Translations under genes and position numbers: made by a program
Notes under the pieces: model-generated
What the model saw: only the letters and a program-made list of their open reading frames with translations
Database searches by the model: none
What the model was told of the DNA's origin: nothing
Part shown: positions 12,060 to 25,537 of the stretch, piece after piece
Layout of the letters: each line of letters starts with the position of its first letter
How positions within the stretch are numbered: the stretch's first letter is position 1
NCBI GenBank assembly: GCA_001051155.2
Contig: JYIP02000005.1
Location: 124,001 to 188,000 of the forward strand
Direction of reading: 5' to 3'
DNA: 64,000 nucleotides
DNA from: Chrysoporthe austroafricana
Lineage: Eukaryota; Ascomycota; Sordariomycetes; Diaporthales; Cryphonectriaceae

Positions 12060-15000
12060 CTATATATTTGTTCCTTAAAATCCAGAACTTGCAATCTTCT
12101 TTATATAAATTCTAATACTTTTAGAAAAATCTTTCTTTACTTTATCTGAATAATCAATTACTAGTATAGTATCAGAAAGATTATATAATATATATCAAAT
12201 GGCCTGGGTTTTTACTTTCGAGATTAGATTAATTATATTGCAAAAAGATAGAAATCTATTAGGTTTTTGCATTCGCAATTCAGCATTTCAAGAGCAGACC
12301 GACCGGGTTATACTTTATTCGGATTTATTTAGCATTGCAAGCTAGTATTTTAACGGATTTATCCAGAAAATTGATATAAGCATTACTGCTTTTCGAAACT
12401 AAGCTTATACTTATAAAGACTGCAATAGAGAAATTATTACTCTTTCTATTCTGCTTATATTCCTTAAACTTAAATGCGAATTATATTAAGTATTTGCAAA
12501 GCTTAAAAAGCAAAGCTATCTTCGATTATAATATTAGCAGCTTATCGTAAGCTTATAACGTTGCCTTTTTCAATTATAAAGCTATTATAACCGTAATGGA
12601 TTATTATAATAAATATTCGTTTAATAAATAATATAATAATCTTAGGATTATATTATTGCTCCCGATAAATAGCTATATCTTAATAAAAAACAAGATATAA
12701 AACTTTATACAAGTTTATAAGCTTTGCGGCTATTTTAAAATTAGCAGTCTTAAATTATTACCCTATAAGTTTATTGAAAAGGCTTAGCAAATATTCCGAC
12801 TCGACAATATTCTTAAAATCGCTAAGCTCTGCTATTTTTTCGATAATAGCGGAATTTAGTAAGACTAGGTTAATAAGAAATTCAAAAAGTTCTTATAGCC
12901 TATAATAGAAACGTTATTTCAGGCTAATTTAGAGGAAATAGGATTTTGTATTTCTTTTTCTATTACTAATCGGATTGCTTTATATACGAGTAAAGTATTT
13001 ATAATATCTATAATAATAGAGATATGCAAGATTTATTTGAAAAATCGGGGCTTTCTAAGCGCCGATTATATATCTAATCGCTTGAACGAAAAAATATCTT
13101 AAGTTAAAGCCCTAATATAAGTCTTTTTTCCCGTTATAATTTATTCTGCTAATTGGTTAAGCATTATATAGAAAGTATCTAAAATAATACGGAAAGAATA
13201 GTTTTAAGAAATTTATATAATTAGCTATTTGGTTAAATATAGCTTTTGGAAGCAAAATATAATGCTATAAAAGCCAATGCCCTTGCTATACTTTTCTCTA
13301 TGCTTGCTCCCGTAATTCTTTATCCTTTCGATTAATTCGGATAGCTTTATTTCAAGCTTAAGAAATTTCTATATCCTAATTAGCGTATAAAGATTCAAAT
13401 ATGGCTATATTTAGCTATTGGGTTTTATAAAGCTGGAAATGGGATGCTATATATAATATATATATAATTGCCGAAATTAAGCCGGGCTTAATTTTTCGAG
13501 AAAGGTATTTTGCCGAAAATAGCATAGCAGCTTTCGTAAAGATAATCGAAATTTATCGAATAGAAAATAGTACGGTAGACGCTATTTTAATGCTTTGCTA
13601 GTTTGTCAATCCGGTATTTTTTCTTCCGCTAACTAAAGCCGATTGCTTAATCGCTTTATTTGCAAAAAGCATAGAAGAATTTGTAGTTCGGTATTAAAGG
13701 GTACGAAATGCATTTCGGATTAGAAAAAAGGATTGCAAATAGGGTTATCTATTTAAGCTTGCGAAACCGGGGGAACTTAGCATTGGCTTTCGTATGCTAG
13801 CTGCTTTCTTTATATATGCAAAGGTTCTTTAATGCATTAATTAATTTAATTTGCTATTTGTCCAGTTTCATTTCGAAAGTCTATTGGCTTTCGTAAATAA
13901 AGATTTCTATAACTTTATACCGTTCTAAGAGCTCGTATTCGATAAGAGATTGGAAGCTAACCGAAAGGTTCTATTTTCTAAGCTAACGTTTTATTTCTAT
14001 AAAGTATACGGATTTATAGAAATCTTTAATAGCTTGCGCAAGCTATTCCTTTTTCAGCTAGCCCGTTTTTGCAATAATCAGCTTATTATATTAACTATAT
14101 TCTTAATCGAATTCTGTATTTGCTATTCGAGCCCGAATTTTATATTTCTTTTTGATTATAGCTAAACGGGTTATACGTTTTTCTCGGTAAGATATAAGCA
14201 TAAAGTCTAAATAGACCTCTTTAGCTTGCTTTCGAATAAGCTTTTTAAATGCGCTACCGTATCAATATAAGCGACTTATATAGTAGAGCAAATCTTTTTA
14301 TAGCTCGCTTCCGAAAATAATATTCTAATAGTTGGCATTAATGAAATCGGGAAAATAATAATTCAGGAAAATATTCGAATTGCTAATATAATAACTTATA
14401 GCTTTACTTCTCTTTTCTAAAATTAAAGCCTTTATAATTATATTAGCATTATAAGTCGATAGAAATATAAATAAAATCTTATTATTAAATATCTTGCTTA
14501 AGCTTTATCGGAAATTATAGAATTCGAAGCTTTTAGCATATCTTATTGCTTTTCCCAAATGTAAAAGAATTTGCCTTGCTTTTTGATAAGGCAGAGGCTT
14601 AGTTGCGCTAATTGCCTTATTATATGCAATTATCTCAATATCCCGAAAGATTGGCCGGTTGCGCTATTCCGGTTTCCAGAGAAAACGAATGCAATTAATA
14701 TACTAGGGTATTATTATCTAATACAAGCTGCTTATGTTTTTAATATTATTAGAGAAAGTATTATCCGTAAAAGCCAGGCTTAACAGATATGCAATAGGAT
14801 TATATAATAGTATTTGCTTTTTATAAAACTTAAAGATTATTCGATTCCTTGCTTTCGCTTTAATATATTCCAAATTTAGGACCAATTCGATATGCGATTG
14901 CAATCCCGGTTTGCTAAATAAGAAAATCTGAAATTCGATATGCTTATAAAGCATATTGCCAATTAAAATGTTAAATCGCGTCGATATCGCCCTAGTTATT

Positions 15001-15969
15001 ATAAGAATCGAAGCTATTTGTATGCGGAATCGCTTATATAGAATAATCCCGTTATCGTATATTTATAGATAGTATAGAAGGATATTAAAATTTTCGATAA
15101 AAAATCCGGCTTTATTTTTTTTTGAAATATCGAAACAAAACTCGAAACTAAGATCTTATCGAATCCATTAAAATTATATAAATATCTAAATAATATAAGA
15201 AGATATTCTTTAAATTTACATTTTTTATATCGAATAGCATATTATTACTTATCTAGCAATATATCTGATTATTATATAATATCGATAATACTTTCCAATA
15301 CGTTTTAATAGCTAAACGCTTTTTAATATAAAATCTTTTTAATCGCTAATACAAATATACTTTGAAAATAAGAGCTTTATATTTAGCAAGAATCTATAAT
15401 AGGTTATAACATATTCTCTATATAAACTTATTATAATTTAATACAAGTTTTATATAATTTTAAATTAGGAACTTATATTATTTATGCTTTAAACTTAATA
15501 GCGATAGCCTTTTAAGTAGCTTTGCTATAATAAGGTTTAATAGGGCTTTAAGCTATATATGCTTGGATTTTCTGCTTATAAAAGTTCATATTGGCAGTAT
15601 CGGCTATATTGGTTCGGATATTTAAAGAGGCAAAATACCGGAAACTAATGCGCTATCGCATTTTCCGAAAATAGTCTATTAAAGTAAATAATAACGAAAT
15701 CAGAAATGAAAAGTTATAAAAGCGTAAGGAAGATAAAGAATATACGAAAAGAGAAAAGTAAAGCAAAGACTTAAAATAAAAGCTAGGAGTAATTGGTTTT
15801 TAAGTATCTAAGCGATTAGCAAGCGCTTAATATGCATGCAAGCGCAAGCGCTTAGCCAAAAATAAAAGCGCTGAGCTAGGAAAGCGGTTAATTCAAAAAT
15901 GGAAAGCGATTAGTTAGGAAAAAAGTTTTTGCTTAAAGTACTAATATAATAAGGTAAAACCAGCGCATA
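12060..15969. other. AT-rich decayed DNA, no assignable gene
   Basis: Heavily decayed sequence. Partly open plus-strand segments occur near 12,290-13,250 and 13,690-14,160. The small open frames at 13,950-14,165, 14,571-14,783 (+) and 14,718-14,954 (-) have no recognisable domain. At about 15,810-15,925 several short GCGCTTAG/AAGCGATTAG-like words recur, possibly the edge of an eroded repeat. Nothing here supports a named feature. Confidence 0.4.
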
Positions 15970-16026
15970 ATCTTACAATATACTATGCTATTTTGAAGCG
16001 CACAACTACTATTATTAATACTTTAA
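15970..16026 (+). pseudogene. Short Gypsy integrase fragment (family G3), left side of an inversion breakpoint
   Basis: The last codons before 16,027 read T-I-I-N-T-L-I and would continue, if 16,027-41,418 were turned round, into the minus-strand frame at 41,418 reading V-I-C-K-L-N-K-Y-A-Y-F. Together they match the stretch around the first catalytic Asp of fungal Ty3/Gypsy integrases (DTLIVIVDRLTKYAYF in related elements). On its own the fragment is too short to recognise; its identity rests on this reconstruction. Confidence 0.5.
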
Positions 16027-16299
16027 TAGAAAATAAGCGCATTTTTTTTTTCTTAATAAAAGCTTAAAATCGGAATATTTCTAAATAAGATTCTATTATA
16101 GCTATCCTGGCTAATTTTATAAATTTTATAGCAAAAGGTATATTAATACCTTAATCGGATTTATCGGATTATTTATAGCTTTTCGGGAAAGAAGATTATA
16201 AGGAAAAAAGATTAAATAAAAGAAAATCGGATAGTTTTATTACTATCTTTTAAAAATACTTAACCCTTTCTTTCCTAATTACTAGCTTATTAGATTAAT

Positions 16300-19200
16300 T
16301 TCTATAGCAATCCGAAATAAAAGCAATTTACTAAAATGGCTTTATTTCGGAAAAAGCAATACGCATTGAGTTTAAGAAAATATTCCGATTGCAATAAGCT
16401 TTTAATATACAAGCATTTCAATCGGAATTTATTAAAGAATCTTTTCCCGTTTCGGTTGCGAAATACTATATTAGTAACGGATATTGCTTTATTAAACCGG
16501 CATTTCCTGATATTAAAGAATATATCCGGCAGATATTTATATTAAAGATAGGAAATTAATCAGATTAAAGATTATTTTCGGGTTCCGAATTGAATATTGA
16601 AATTGATTCTAATTTCTAAGAAAAACTGGTTAATAAGCCAGATAAATTACCGGATTTATCGGATTCTAGCAATAATAAAAGTAATAGTTTTCGAAATCTA
16701 TTATTCGGCTATAAGCGATTTAAAGATTCCCAAGCTTATCGATTTGATTTATTTAAACTTATAGCATTGCCTATTAGCATTAATAAAGAATTTAAAGATA
16801 CGGTTATAAAGCGATTCCGATTTTATAAGAATTGGAACGATTATGCTAATTTGATAATTATATTCATTATAAATAGCAAAATTATTATCTGGAAAGATTT
16901 TCAAGCCTTTATAAATTAATATAAAATATATATAGCTAGAAATGCAAAATACGCTAAATATTTCAGCTTTTATTTATCCGCTTATTTAGCTAAAATAATA
17001 TATATTTAATTCTATTTTATATTATTTTCTTAAAAGCATAAGGATTTTACTTTATATAAGTATAATTGGAATTAATAAAAAAAATAATTAAAAAAAGATT
17101 TCTTTATATTGCGGAAAACTGCAAAGGATTTGCTGAATGCTTAATAATATTCCAAGAAAGATATACGAAATAATTGCAATATTCTAGAATTTACTTATTA
17201 CATTTATCGATTTATTAAACTAGCCGAATATCCAAATTCGTATTTAGCTAGAAATATTTAGAATCGAATCGATAAAGAACTAATAGCTAAATATTTCGAT
17301 AGACTTAGTCGAAATAAAAATGCGAAAGATTTCGAAAAATATCTTAAAGCGAAATAAGAAATATAATATATTTTCGAATCAAATTACGTAATAAAATTAT
17401 TTCGTAAATTCGCATAATCAGTACGGAAAGTTATGCAATTGGCTATTAATTTTCTTAATATTAATATTCATTTCCTAATTAATATATTCTTAAGATATTT
17501 TAAAAAATTCAAGCTTTAAAAACTTGAATATTTATTTCGTTTAATAAAGATATTTAATTAGCTAAATTTATTTAAAGATATTGGATATATCCCGGAATAC
17601 GAATTCCGAAAGCTCTTATTAGATTAATAGCGAAAGCTAATAAATATTCGGAACTAATTACAAAAACGAATAGCTAAATAATAAAATATTTCTGGTACAA
17701 TTAAGAAAATATTAATTAATATTATAAATAATAGCAAAAGTTTAATTTCAAAAAACCGAAATTTCTAATCGCGCTTTTATTATCAATTCATACGAAAAGA
17801 TATTAAAGAATATTTTATCTAATTAACTTTAGCAAATTTCAATATCGATAATAGAAAATTGCAATATAATTTAAATAAAGAGGATAAGCTAGTTCGAAAA
17901 GGCTATTTTCCTATAAATAACGATTTGTTTATAGCGGATAGCAATAAATACGATAAAGAAATTAAAAATAGCGAAAACCTATAAAAGCAAAAAAACGAAT
18001 TGAAAGAATAAGCTAATAAGAAAAATGTAATAATCGAAAATAATATCTGGATTTTTCGAGCCGAAAAGGCAAAATTATCGATAGACGAAAGTATATTCTA
18101 TATTAAGTACTTTATATAACTATCCAGTTAGCTATAAAATTTTCCTAAAATCGATATATGAAAAGGAAAAATCTTAGAATATAATATTCTTATACTTATA
18201 ATTAAGCCTTATTAAAGCAGCAGCTATATATATATAAGAGCCGTAATTAGAATATATTCGAATAAGCCGGATATAAAGATTTATATTAATATAAGCGCTA
18301 ATCGTTATATTATTGCTAAGGAATTGCTAGTATAGTTCCTTAAAGCGAAAATAAACTGAAATGTAAAGGCTAAGCTTAAAGGCATAAGCTAATTGCTAGC
18401 AAAAGGCTAAGCTAAATTTGATTTATATTTCCAAAGCAATAAGTATAGCTATTTACTTATATTTCGTATTTGAATAAGAGCTTGGATATTAAATTAATTA
18501 GAAACAAGCATTCTATTAGAATAAGAATATAATATTCCTTACGAATTAAATATTCTGAATTCAGAATCGTTTATACGATTTGGTTATTTTAGTAATATTA
18601 TAGCGAAAATAGAAGTATTTGCTCGAATGCTAATATAATCCCGGTAAGCAAAAGCCGCAATTATTACAGTAATGCTGCTTAAATCTTATAAGCTAATTCC
18701 TATTAATATTAAGCGAATCCTAAAAATATAACCTTTCTATTTAAGCCGAAATAGAAAAGGTAAATAAATTGCTTAATAAGCTATTAGATTAAGGAAATCC
18801 TAATAACGAATTAAGCAGCAACCCTTTTAAAAATCCAAAAAAACTAATTTCTAAAAATAATTAAACTATTCTAAACGGATTATATAATCCCGTTAGCGAA
18901 TTACGATAATTATTACTATATTGCGCGATAATACTTTTTTTAACGAATTAAAGATAAGTTATAGCTTTTAAGAAAGCTAAATTCAGATTAATTATTATTT
19001 ATTAAGCATATTTTCTAACAAATTGCAGAAATTACTGGAAAATAGCTAGAAAAATACCGATTCCCGAATATAAAGATTCTTAAAATAAAAAACTATTTCG
19101 AAAATAATAATAAACTAAAAATTCGAAAAGATAAAGCTATTAAGGAATCGGAAATTGATTTCGGTATATATATTTGCAAACATTTACCGGAATTTTTCTA

Positions 19201-22200
19201 TAAAATTATAAAATTAATACGGGCATATATTAGAATTTTTAAAAATATAAATTCTATTAATATGCTAATCGATTAATAAATAAAAGTCGATTTGGTTAAA
19301 AGATAGCAAAATCAAAAAGTAGGATAAAAGCTATATTATTCAAATAAGGAAAATTAAGAAGTAATTAACGAAATTTTGAATAAGTTATATTAATAAAGTC
19401 GAGCTAAATGAATTATAAGTATAATATTATTCGATTTACCAATTTTTATAATTTGAAAGAATATAAATAGCTAAAAGAAAGGATATATAATAATTAATTT
19501 ACGCATTTTGAATAAAGTTTTAATCTTTAATATTTACTTTTTATTATTATAATAGAAAATTATTAAATAGCTAAAAAGAAAAATATATATTATAATAATA
19601 AATATATAGCAATTTTTCTATTAATTCTTAATATATTCAAATTATAAAAACCGATTTATTATTATTAGTTATTATAATTAAAAAAAGATAAAAGTTTTAT
19701 TTATAAGATTTCGAAATTTATTATTTTATATCTAGCATTTTATAAATTAATTTTTATAATTATATTACAAATTTGCTTCCGCTTTTATAAACGATATTAT
19801 TATTTATTTAATTATAGAATAAGATTATTTGCAATACTTATAAATTATTTTCTTATTATTTTTATGCAAAAATATTTTATTAGCTAAATTCAAATCGTTT
19901 TTTAAATATCTTTTAGTTTAAATCTTAAGATTCAAAATAAACGGATTCGGAATTTCTAATACGGAATACCGGATATAAGCTATTTACAATCTGGAATATT
20001 CCAAAATATTCTAATAACTGGAAAGATTTATTGGATTTATAAAATACTTATATTATTTAATTCCTAAATATAATTATAGAATTAATCCATTTCAGAAAAG
20101 GAAAATTAGAATGCTAAGCAAAGCTTGCTAATCGAACTATTTATTTTTAAGCATAAAATAGCGAAATTATATTATGCAAGCTATTTTCGATTTAATACTA
20201 AACGAAATTAACAGTTTTTATAATTTCAAAATAGCTTTGGAAGCTAAAAATGCTTTATTTCATTATATCCTAAATAAACTTCTTTTTATTTAGCTAAATA
20301 CGTTTAAGGAAATAAGGTTTTCAAATATTATTTTCCAATTAGTAAATAATTATATATAGAACGGAATATCGCTAATAGCAAATATAACCGTATAATCAAT
20401 CTTTTATTTGAATAAAATAATTAATAAAGCAGAACGAAAGTACTAGCTTATAGAGCTAGAAATAGCTTATTTAATATAGCTAATACAAAAACTGCAAACG
20501 ATAATAAAATCGAACCGAATCAAGCTAATTTATATTCTTACCGATTACGTAATAATAATTAGTATTATTTATTTGTTATTTATAAATATAGTAAATAAAA
20601 TTAAAGCAAATATATAGCTAATTTTCATTTCGGAATATTTAAGTTAATTCGACTTAAAAGCATATTATATACCGGAAAAGTCGAATATTTTCGCAAATGC
20701 TATATTAAGATTACTATTTACCCAGAAACCTATCGATAATAAAAGCATTCTAAATAAAATATAGGAAAACGAATTTATTTAAATTCTTAATGAAATATTT
20801 ATAAATAGCGAAATAAAAAGGCATATTAAGAAAGAATACGAAAAATACCCTTTATAATCCAAAATAATCGAATAACTAAAAAACCCAAATAAAATTACTT
20901 AATTACTTTTTATATTAAATTATAATAGCTTATTATTTCTTAAAGATTATTATAGGAAATAACGATTATGCATCCCGAATAAAGTAATATTAGATTTTAT
21001 TAAAGAAGCTTATAATAAAAAATACTATTTCAGTATAAACTATATATAATACAATTTAACGGATCGATTCGTTATCAGATATTGCTATGCCAAAATATGC
21101 AATTATATATCAATATATTAAGCTTATAACGAGAATAAAAACGATTTATAATAATCCTTAAAGAAAATGCAGCTTATATTATCTTTATTAATCCTATTTT
21201 ATATTATTATTATAAACTTTATTATAGGATTACCGATAATACTATTTACAAATATTATATAAGCCCTGGCTAAAATGCTATTTCTGAATATATTTCTTAT
21301 AATTACGGATAAATATTCCAAAACTATAATTATTATATTAAATAATATAGTATATATTATAGCAAATTAAGCAATCCTTATTTTACGGACATTTTATATT
21401 ATTAGCTAGGGAATACTCAAAAGGATTATTTTAAATAAAGATTCAAAATTCCTATCGGAATTCTAGAAATATTTATAAAAGGCTATCGGAACGAAACTTG
21501 CTTATTCTACTGCTTCGTATTTGCAAACAAACGGGCAATCTAAAATAAAAAACCGAATAATTAAAATAATAATTCGGTATTTTATAATTGCTTACCTTAA
21601 TGCAAAATGAACCGAAATAATACTAGCATTATAGTTTAATTTAAATAATATATATAATCGAGCTATAAAATATTTAGCTAGTTAAATGCTATTCGGATTT
21701 AACTTATTATCGGGCTAATAAATAGGAAATATAATACTTTTAGCAAAAGAAGTTTTCTAAGAAAAAGCTTAATTTTTCATTGCTAAAGCGCAAATAATAG
21801 CTAAATTGCAATATAATAAGCATTATTACTAAATAGTTTTCGAATTAAATAATTAAGTATATATTCGCTTGGGCTACGAGTATTTATTGCTAAGTAATCT
21901 ATTTCTGAAATTTTTATAATAAAGGATAAGACTTTTCTAAATTATTCGAAAAATAAAGAATTTAGCATATAAATTGAAATTAGTTCCTTATATAAATATT
22001 TATTTAATAATTTCAGTAATATAATTAATGCTTGCAAACTTTCTTAAAATAAACCTTTATAAATATAACCTTATATATTAAGACTTAATAAATATATTAA
22101 AAGATCCAAATATCGAAAAATACTTGAAAGATTACCGATATTACGAGCTAAAAAGGATAATTAGCTATTATAAGCGAAAGTATAAATATAATTTGCATAG

Positions 22201-22330
22201 AATTGAATATTTGGTAAAATAGATAAATTATTCTAGCTATTACAATATATAAATACCCCGTAATGCCCTGAATACGAACGAAATAATACGTAATTTCGAA
22301 CGGAAATGCAAAGCTATAGCCGAATTGCAG
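16300..22330 (+). pseudogene. G1 copy b gag-pol relic with chromodomain
   Basis: Frames are broken by many TAA/TAG stops but domains are legible. The protease active-site region is at about 18,260-18,500, where N-I-S-A-N-R-Y-I (18,288-18,311) stands for the D-S-G-A-N core. The RT thumb (YNLEYSKIF..LERFIGFIKYLYY) is at about 19,980-20,060. RNase H lies at 20,160-20,600, with KAERKY.LIELEIAYL near 20,420-20,490. In integrase, ITDKYSK is near 21,300, NKDSKFLSEFWK at 21,434-21,466 and TNGQSKIKNRI near 21,530, where the catalytic Glu reads Lys (a G-to-A change). The chromodomain is at about 22,125-22,290 (HRIEYLVK, then the RNFERKCK helix). Not functional. The C-terminal chromodomain places the element among chromoviruses. 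Confidence 0.85.
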
Positions 22331-22899
22331 GAAAGAATAAAACGAGAGCGGCTATTAACGGAAGAAGTTCCTGAACCGGGAGATATTATTATAACTGCTT
22401 TACGAAAACGAAGCAGACCAAAGCGCGACTTACAAATAGAAAGTATATTAGAATAAGCTAGTCCATTTATTCTAAAAAATCAAAAGAATTCGTAATGCAA
22501 TAAGCGCGCGTTAGAATAAAAGCAATTGTTAGATAAAGCAAGTGAATTTCTAGCGAATGCAAAAAGCTATTATTTTGTAAACTATTAATAAATTCATTTT
22601 ATTTTCCTTTTTTTATTAGCGCGCTTACGATTATTATCTCTATTTACCCATTATAGCTAGCTATATCGCCTTATTATTATTATCTTTTATTATACTTTTA
22701 AATATTATTTTTAAGTATTAAGCTAGCATTATTATTAATTTCGTTTTACTTTGCTAAGCTTTCGTAAATTCGCAAAAACTGTATTAATAAGGCTATTAAT
22801 ATTATTAAAACCAAAATACGTTATGCGATTATTAAGTTATATTTTTCTGTAAATGCTTCGCTATAAGACTAAGATTAATAAGAAACGGTATATTTAGCT

Positions 22900-24650
22900 A
22901 TGCTTAACTTTTACGCAATATTATACTTTATATCCTAAGAAAAACTTTCTAAAGTCTGCCGAAAAAGCAAGATTATATAATATGCTAAGTATATTTATAA
23001 AATATCGCTTAAAAACCGCCTTTCCTTAAAGGGATATCGGTAGGCTATATATTTATATAATAGCGAAAGCCGTTTCTACTGTAATATTTACGTAATAAAG
23101 AATTATTTAAGCGATTTCTTTCGCTGCTAAAAAGCTTATATAATAGCTTTTCGTTAAGCGCTAATTAGTAACAGTTATACTAATATAGTAAACCGAGAAA
23201 TCGAATACAATATTTATATCTTTAATACCGAACTAAGCAATAACGATATTAATTGGCTGCTAATTATTAAGGAAGCTTAAGAATTTATTTTATAATACTT
23301 TATATTATTATAAATCGATTATTCTAATTTTATTTACAAAGAATAAAAGCTTTATTCAGGCATTCTTACTAGTATAAATGCTATTACGAGCGAAGATATA
23401 AATAACGGATTAACAGATAATTCTATTAAGAGAATATCGCTTGAATTTATTTCGAATTTACTTATTGTTCGTAATTCTATTCTTGCCTTATATACCCTAT
23501 TAATAGCTTATTGTATCTTATTTTCTATTATAATATCGAAAGATAATCGCTTACGAAATAAATATAGCCGTTATATTAAAAATAAAGCTAAATAAATAAT
23601 ATTAAGCAATTATAATAACCTTATTAAAAAAGAAGTAAATACCGTATGCTATATAGCCAATATAGCAAAAGTTATTATAGTTTATAAATATAATCGTAAT
23701 ATAGCTTTCGCTATTTAGAAGAAAATAGCCAAGAATATTAAGCTAGTTTTAGCTAAGCTTAAAGCTTTTAAACTTATTATACCGGTTATTAATTTAAGCC
23801 TATTTGTTATAATGGAACGAAATTTTATAATATTAGCCAAGCGCTATCGAATTATAAATAATATTATCGATCTAACCGAAAACGATTTACCGAATATAGC
23901 TAGTTTATTGGCTATATTAAATAAAGCTTCCCGAGCCAATATTAATAGCATTCTGCCCTTGCAAGCTACGCTTCGCGCTATCCTTGCCTTATCTATTAAA
24001 TATAACCCTAAATCCAAAGCTATTAAAGCCGAAATTGCAATATATTATTATATGCTAGCCCTTTATATATCCAAAGAATATATACGCTATAATTTCACTT
24101 AGAGAGGCAATTTCGGCATTAATTGTCTTTACGTTATTAATAGTTTCGCTATTTATAATAATATTAAGTTCGGCATTATCGGAATTTATAATAATCGTAT
24201 CCAATATTTCTTCCTTTTTATTATAAAAGAATATATATACGAATTCATTACTTAATTCCGCAACTTTAATCTTACTATTTTATTTAACCGGTCGGGCTTA
24301 TATTTCATTATAAACCAAATCTTCCGTTTCGAATACGATTTCAAAGCTATCAAGATTATCTTTACTAAAAACGATATGGATTACGATTTTAATATTACTT
24401 TTCAAAAATGGGCTAACGAAAATAAAGATTACTTTAGCGCTATTCGGTTTTTGCAATACCAAAATCGCATAATAGGCTTCAAATTTTATATTTAAGCGTA
24501 TAAGCTAATTAAGACCTTATAGCTTAATATTTATAATTATACCGATTTTTGCGATTATATTAGAAAGGAAGAATTATTTGCTATATTCTTTCGCAATTTA
24601 CTAAACTTTGAAATTATTGCTAAAGCTTGGGAAATTATCCTTAATTAGTA
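22900..24650 (+). pseudogene. G1 extra 3' ORF, copy b, function unknown
   Basis: Between the chromodomain and the 3' LTR a separate long frame runs on the same strand as pol. It is open for most of 23,050-24,650 apart from RIP-type stops; the longest intact stretch is 23,812-24,102. The sequence is not simple or repetitive (for example NDLPNIASLLAILNKASRAN, then SKEYIRYNFT), and it is matched frame-for-frame by the other copy at 28,405-30,155. I do not recognise a domain. It could be a captured host gene, an env-like position-holder or a regulatory protein. The evidence for coding is frame conservation across two RIP-diverged copies. Confidence 0.55.
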
Positions 24651-25330
24651 AATATAGCTATTATTTATTAATATAATATTATTAGCAGCATATAATACTA
24701 CTTTCTTTTAATAATTTATAAATTTAGCTATTTATATTGAAAACTAATTACGATATCGCTATATAACGATTATATATAACTATCGGCTTTGCATACCGAT
24801 ATATCTTATCGTAACTTTACTTTATATTTATTATTATTATACTTATTTAATACTTTATTATTTGAAAGCTATATTTTTTACTAATATTTACGAATAATTT
24901 TGGTTTTTAATTATATTTATACCAAATATTTCGGCAATAAATACGATTAAATACTACCGAAATATACTTGAATATCGGCTAGCTTTATTATATACAAATA
25001 TTATATATATTTATTTATTCTAAATATAAACCGATTATAATGGAAAATTAATTCTAAATTCCTAATATAAGCAAGTTTTCTTTTAATCCCCGGTATAAGC
25101 ATATTTATTATTTAAGTCCTTAATATAAGCATATTTACTTATTAAAATTCTAGTACGAGTTGGCTTTATAAAACGATTATTATTTCCTATATAATCTCTT
25201 TTATTCAATAGTATTATTATACTTTTCCTTACCGTATAACTTAAAATCTTATTATATCGTATTATTATTACTTAAAACGTTTTTAACGGTTAATTTCTTT
25301 TGTAAATAAAGGTTATAAAGGGCCGGCAAT

Positions 25331-25537
25331 TAATAGCAAAACTTATAAACGAGATAAATTCGTAATAGATTTGTCTGGTAAATCTATAGTAAATCCTTTA
25401 GTAAATACGCAATGAATTTACTAAGTAAATGCTATACCCTTATTAAAGGGCCTATATAATGCTTTAATAAGCTTTAGCGTAATTTACTTTTTTGGAAAAA
25501 CTATGCTTTATAATATATTTTAATACGTTTATTATTA
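25331..25537 (+). repeat. G1 3' LTR of copy b (207 bp)
   Basis: Begins TAATAGCAAA and ends TTATTA, the RIP-changed form of the TGATGGCAAA...CTATCA ends of the best-preserved LTR at 37,967-38,173. It pairs exactly with the LTR at 27,518-27,724 in the inverted repeat. Read in this orientation it contains a TATATAATG box about two-thirds along. Confidence 0.85.

Larger units (their letters stand above)
16027..25537 (+). mobile_element. Ty3/Gypsy chromovirus G1, copy b, main part (5' end missing)
   Basis: A 9,511-bp piece of a 10.66-kb LTR retrotransposon, RIP-damaged. In order on the plus strand: gag, aspartic protease, reverse transcriptase, RNase H, integrase, chromodomain, an extra ORF and the 3' LTR (25,331-25,537). 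It is base-for-base collinear, without any indel found, with the complete copy on the other strand: position p here pairs with 53,055 minus p there, checked at points near both ends and the middle. Its missing 5' 1.15 kb is at 41,419-42,565. The flank after its LTR (25,538-25,542, TTTAA) is the complement of the flank of that fragment (TTAAA). So the two pieces are one insertion separated by an inversion. Confidence 0.88.

Noticed and set aside
23812..24640. The G1 extra ORF as a FunK1 kinase N-terminal half
   Set aside because: The aromatic-rich segment loosely recalls FunK1 upstream regions, but no HRD or DLD motif follows before the LTR, so the label is not justified.
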